This document shows positions 6,050-8,182 of a stretch of DNA of 8,182 bases, piece by piece; the stretch's first letter is position 1, and every line of letters starts with the position of its first letter. Where the stretch lies: positions 1-8,182 of the forward strand of contig CAJBLW010000433.1 in the NCBI GenBank assembly GCA_903953985.1. Direction: 5' to 3'. Made by a program: the position numbers and the translations under genes. This stretch comes from an uncultured Burkholderiales bacterium. GTDB lineage: Bacteria > Pseudomonadota > Gammaproteobacteria > Burkholderiales > Burkholderiaceae_C. The notes under the pieces are model-generated. The model did no database searches, was not told where the DNA came from, and was given only the letters and a program-made list of their open reading frames with translations.

Positions 6050-7047
6050 GGCGTCACCCGATCTAGCAAACGTTGCGCGTGTGCCGGATTGACCGCGCCG
6101 TGGGGCATTCGCCCTTGCAAAATCTCCGTCGTTTGCACCACGGTTTCGAGCGCCTGATGGGCAATGGCCTGGGGTGTCAAACCGCCCACATGGGGCGTGG
6201 CGATCACCTGGGGATGCCGCGCCAGTTCGGGTGAAGGCATCTGGTCTGCGGCACGGCCCACATCGAGTGCAGCACCGGCCAAAAGGCCGTGGTTCAGGGC
6301 ATGCAACAAAGCAGACTCGTCGACCAGTTGACCGCGGGATGCGTTGATGAAAAACGCCGTGGGTTTCATGAGCGACAAGGCTTGGGCATTGATCAGGTTT
6401 TCTGTTTCGGGCGTTGCCGGGGCCAAGCACACCACATGGTCTGCACGGGTCAGCAGTTCGTGCCAGTCCACCGATTGCACGGCCGGGTCTTGCGGCACCA
6501 GATAAGGGTCGTACACACACACCCGCATGCCAAAAGCCTGAGTCAAGCGGGCCACATGGCGACCGATTTCGCCATACCCGATGATGCCCACACAGGCACC
6601 CCGCAGCTCAAGCCCCATGCGGGGCTCTACAGTCTGGCCTTGACGGTAAGCGGCCGTGGCCGCAGTGATGTGGCGACTCAAATCGATCATGACGCCCAAG
6701 ACCCATTCCGCCACAGACGGGCCAAACCCGGGGCTGGCGCGCGTGACCAGCACGCCTTCACGGCTGGCCGCCACCACATCGATGGTGCGAATGTCGACGG
6801 CACAACGCACCGTTGCCAGCAAGCCTGGCACAGCAGCAAAAAAATGAGCATCCAGCGCCGTCTGCCGGTAGGCGATCAACACCTCACAGCCTTGGGCCGC
6901 TTCCATCAGCTCGGCGGTTGACCAATCATGCGCATCGGGGTTCAGCTTGACGCGGGCCACTTGCCGCAAATTGGCCAACGCCTGCTCACCAAAATAGGTG
7001 TGCAGGCGCGGACTAGGGTGGGTGACCAGCACCGTGGGCAAGGCCAT
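6046..7047 (-). CDS. D-2-hydroxyacid dehydrogenase (NAD(P)-dependent), atypical catalytic site
   Basis: This 333-residue protein of the D-isomer-specific 2-hydroxyacid dehydrogenase family (relatives: glyoxylate/hydroxypyruvate reductase, phosphoglycerate dehydrogenase) should interconvert a 2-oxoacid and its D-2-hydroxyacid. The nucleotide-binding fold begins with GYGEIG (Gly157, Gly159, Gly162), and Asp180 lies after the second strand, which favours NAD over NADP. Catalytic Arg238 (NASRGQLVDE) and His286 (ATPHVGGLT) are present. The usual Glu of the DVFxxEP motif is absent: the segment reads DVGRAADQMP, with Ala267 at that position and Asp268 next to it. The gene follows the TRAP permease after nine bases and overlaps the amidohydrolase by four. 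The start at 7047 has no clear ribosome site, so coupling to the permease gene is likely. Its substrate is unknown. Reduction of a hydroxypyruvate or glyoxylate-like product downstream of galactarate, or oxidation of an imported hydroxyacid, are inferences from position. Confidence 0.88.
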   Translation of the reverse strand: MALPTVLVTHPSPRLHTYFGEQALANLRQVARVKLNPDAHDWSTAELMEAAQGCEVLIAYRQTALDAHFFAAVPGLLATVRCAVDIRTIDVVAASREGVLVTRASPGFGPSVAEWVLGVMIDLSRHITAATAAYRQGQTVEPRMGLELRGACVGIIGYGEIGRHVARLTQAFGMRVCVYDPYLVPQDPAVQSVDWHELLTRADHVVCLAPATPETENLINAQALSLMKPTAFFINASRGQLVDESALLHALNHGLLAGAALDVGRAADQMPSPELARHPQVIATPHVGGLTPQAIAHQALETVVQTTEILQGRMPHGAVNPAHAQRLLDRVTP

Positions 7048-7056
7048 GGCTGCTTT

Positions 7057-8182
7057 TTACAAGCCCATGCTGCGGGGCAGCCAAAGTGAAATTTGCGGCA
7101 CATACGTGACCAGCACCAGCACGAACAACAGGATCACAAAGAACGGCTTCATGGCCCTGACGACTTGCTCGATTTTGAGCTTAGCCACGGCACTGCCCAC
7201 AAACAGCACCGCCCCCACAGGTGGCGTGATCAGCCCAATGCCCAGGTTGACCATCATGATCATGCCAAAGTGAACCGGGTCCACCCCGATGGTTTTCATG
7301 ACCGGCAACAAGATCGGGGTGAGGATCAGGATCAAGGGCGCCATGTCCATCAAGGTGCCCAACACCAGCAGCATGATGTTGACGCACAACAAAATCACCC
7401 AGGGTTCGCTGCTGAGGGCCGTGAAGAGCGTGGTGATCTTCAGCGGAATCATCATCAAGGTCATGATGTAACCGAAGCTCGCGGCAAAGCCAATCAGGAT
7501 CATCACGATCGTGACGGTCTTGACCGTGCGGTGCATCAGTTTGGGCAGGTCTTTCCACTTGTAATCGCGGTAAATGAACATGGTCACAAAAAAGGCCCAC
7601 ACCACGGCGATCGAGGCCGATTCGGTGGCCGTGAACACGCCACTCAAGATGCCGCCCAAGATGATGCCCATGGTGGCCAGCCCCCACAACGCGTCAACAC
7701 AAATCTTGAGGGCTTCCTTCAGGGGAATCACGCGTCCTTTGGGATAGTTTTCCTTGCGCGCCACATACAGGCAATACATCGCCAGGCTGAAGCCGAGCAG
7801 CAAGCCGGGGAAAACGCCGGCCATGAACAATGCCGCCACCGACACCGTGCCCCCTGCGGCCATGGAATAAATGACCGCATTGTGGCTGGGCGGGATCAGG
7901 ATGGCCTGCACCGAGCCACTCACCGTCACGGCCGTGGCAAAAGGCCGGGGGTAACCGTTTTTTTCCATCTCAGGGATCATGACCGAGCCAATCGATGCCG
8001 TGTCAGCCACCGACGAGCCGGAAATGGCCCCAAAAAATGTGGAGGCCAAAATGTTGACCAGGGACAAGCCGCCTCGCACAAAACCGATCAGCACACCGGC
8101 AAACGCCACCAAGCGTCGCGACATACCGCCCTCGGCCATGATCGCGCCCGCCAGCACGAAACAGGGTCTGGCCAAAAGCGAA
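7057..8182 (-). CDS. TRAP transporter large permease, DctM type (N-terminus beyond the window)
   Basis: This is the C-terminal 374 residues or so of a DctM-type permease; family members run to about 425-430, so roughly 50 N-terminal residues lie beyond the right edge. It is the large membrane subunit of a tripartite ATP-independent periplasmic transporter, which uses an ion gradient and a DctP receptor to import organic acids, including many sugar acids. The sequence is a succession of hydrophobic helices with hallmark segments: GAISGSSVADTASIGSVMIP, GYPRPFATAVT, ILIPPSHNAVIY (usually IIPPSxxMVIYG in better-known members), and near the end NLGIGLITPPVGAVLFVG. The stop codon lies nine bases before the dehydrogenase start, so the two are co-transcribed. 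The DctP and DctQ genes would be expected further upstream. The substrate is inferred from the operon as an aldarate, uronate or lactone. A TTG at 8173-8175 is an internal codon, not a start. Confidence 0.93.
   Translation of the reverse strand, partial: SLLARPCFVLAGAIMAEGGMSRRLVAFAGVLIGFVRGGLSLVNILASTFFGAISGSSVADTASIGSVMIPEMEKNGYPRPFATAVTVSGSVQAILIPPSHNAVIYSMAAGGTVSVAALFMAGVFPGLLLGFSLAMYCLYVARKENYPKGRVIPLKEALKICVDALWGLATMGIILGGILSGVFTATESASIAVVWAFFVTMFIYRDYKWKDLPKLMHRTVKTVTIVMILIGFAASFGYIMTLMMIPLKITTLFTALSSEPWVILLCVNIMLLVLGTLMDMAPLILILTPILLPVMKTIGVDPVHFGMIMMVNLGIGLITPPVGAVLFVGSAVAKLKIEQVVRAMKPFFVILLFVLVLVTYVPQISLWLPRSMGL

Noticed and set aside
5339..6157. Plus-strand open frame of 272 codons opposite the amidohydrolase
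   Set aside because: Composition is typical of an antisense frame, with no domain motif. The opposite strand has an unambiguous enzyme.
6050..6520. N-terminal extension of the amidohydrolase reading frame up to 6520
   Set aside because: The added 157 residues are Arg/Pro/Cys-rich, show no family similarity and lie entirely inside the dehydrogenase gene. Homology begins just after the ATG at 6049.

Overview
The window looks like a GC-rich, betaproteobacterial (Burkholderiales, probably Comamonadaceae-like) chromosome. The signs are G/C-ending codons, two Bug-family solute-binding proteins side by side (a family strongly expanded in that order), and a compact sugar-acid operon with a TRAP transporter. 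This placement is inference from style; no rRNA or other marker gene is present.

Layout: one gene, a bacteriohemerythrin (4-519), lies on the plus strand. Everything else is on the minus strand and reads right to left as one tightly packed cluster. In transcription order it holds: a TRAP transporter large permease (DctM type, cut by the right edge), a D-2-hydroxyacid dehydrogenase, an amidohydrolase-superfamily lactone enzyme, a YbhE/Pgl-type beta-propeller lactonase, galactarate dehydratase (GarD), and two Bug/TctC-type periplasmic binding proteins. Two junctions are ATGA stop-start overlaps and the other gaps are 9 to 39 bases. The hemerythrin gene and the operon converge on a 96-base intergenic stretch with only weak hairpins. 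No stretch over 300 bases lacks a gene. The operon promoter must lie beyond position 8182.

How the genes fit together: the anchor is GarD, which from memory aligns over its full length with Escherichia coli galactarate dehydratase. Around it are an importer type that commonly carries sugar acids, an amidohydrolase with the LigI/galactarolactone-isomerase layout in which the usual catalytic Asp is Asn (231), and a second, unrelated lactonase. Together these suggest a route in which an aldarolactone (as formed by oxidation of galacturonate or glucuronate) is imported or made, isomerised, opened to galactarate, and dehydrated to 5-keto-4-deoxy-glucarate. The uronate dehydrogenase, the enzymes acting after GarD, a regulator and the TRAP DctP/DctQ subunits are not in the window. 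The roles of the dehydrogenase and of the two binding proteins in this pathway are inferred from position only.

I saw no tRNA, rRNA, CRISPR array, insertion sequence or phage gene. The most interesting points are the lactone-handling pair beside garD, the missing catalytic Glu in the dehydrogenase, the Sec/Tat-like split between the two binding proteins, and a perfect 15-base palindrome just upstream of the lactonase start.
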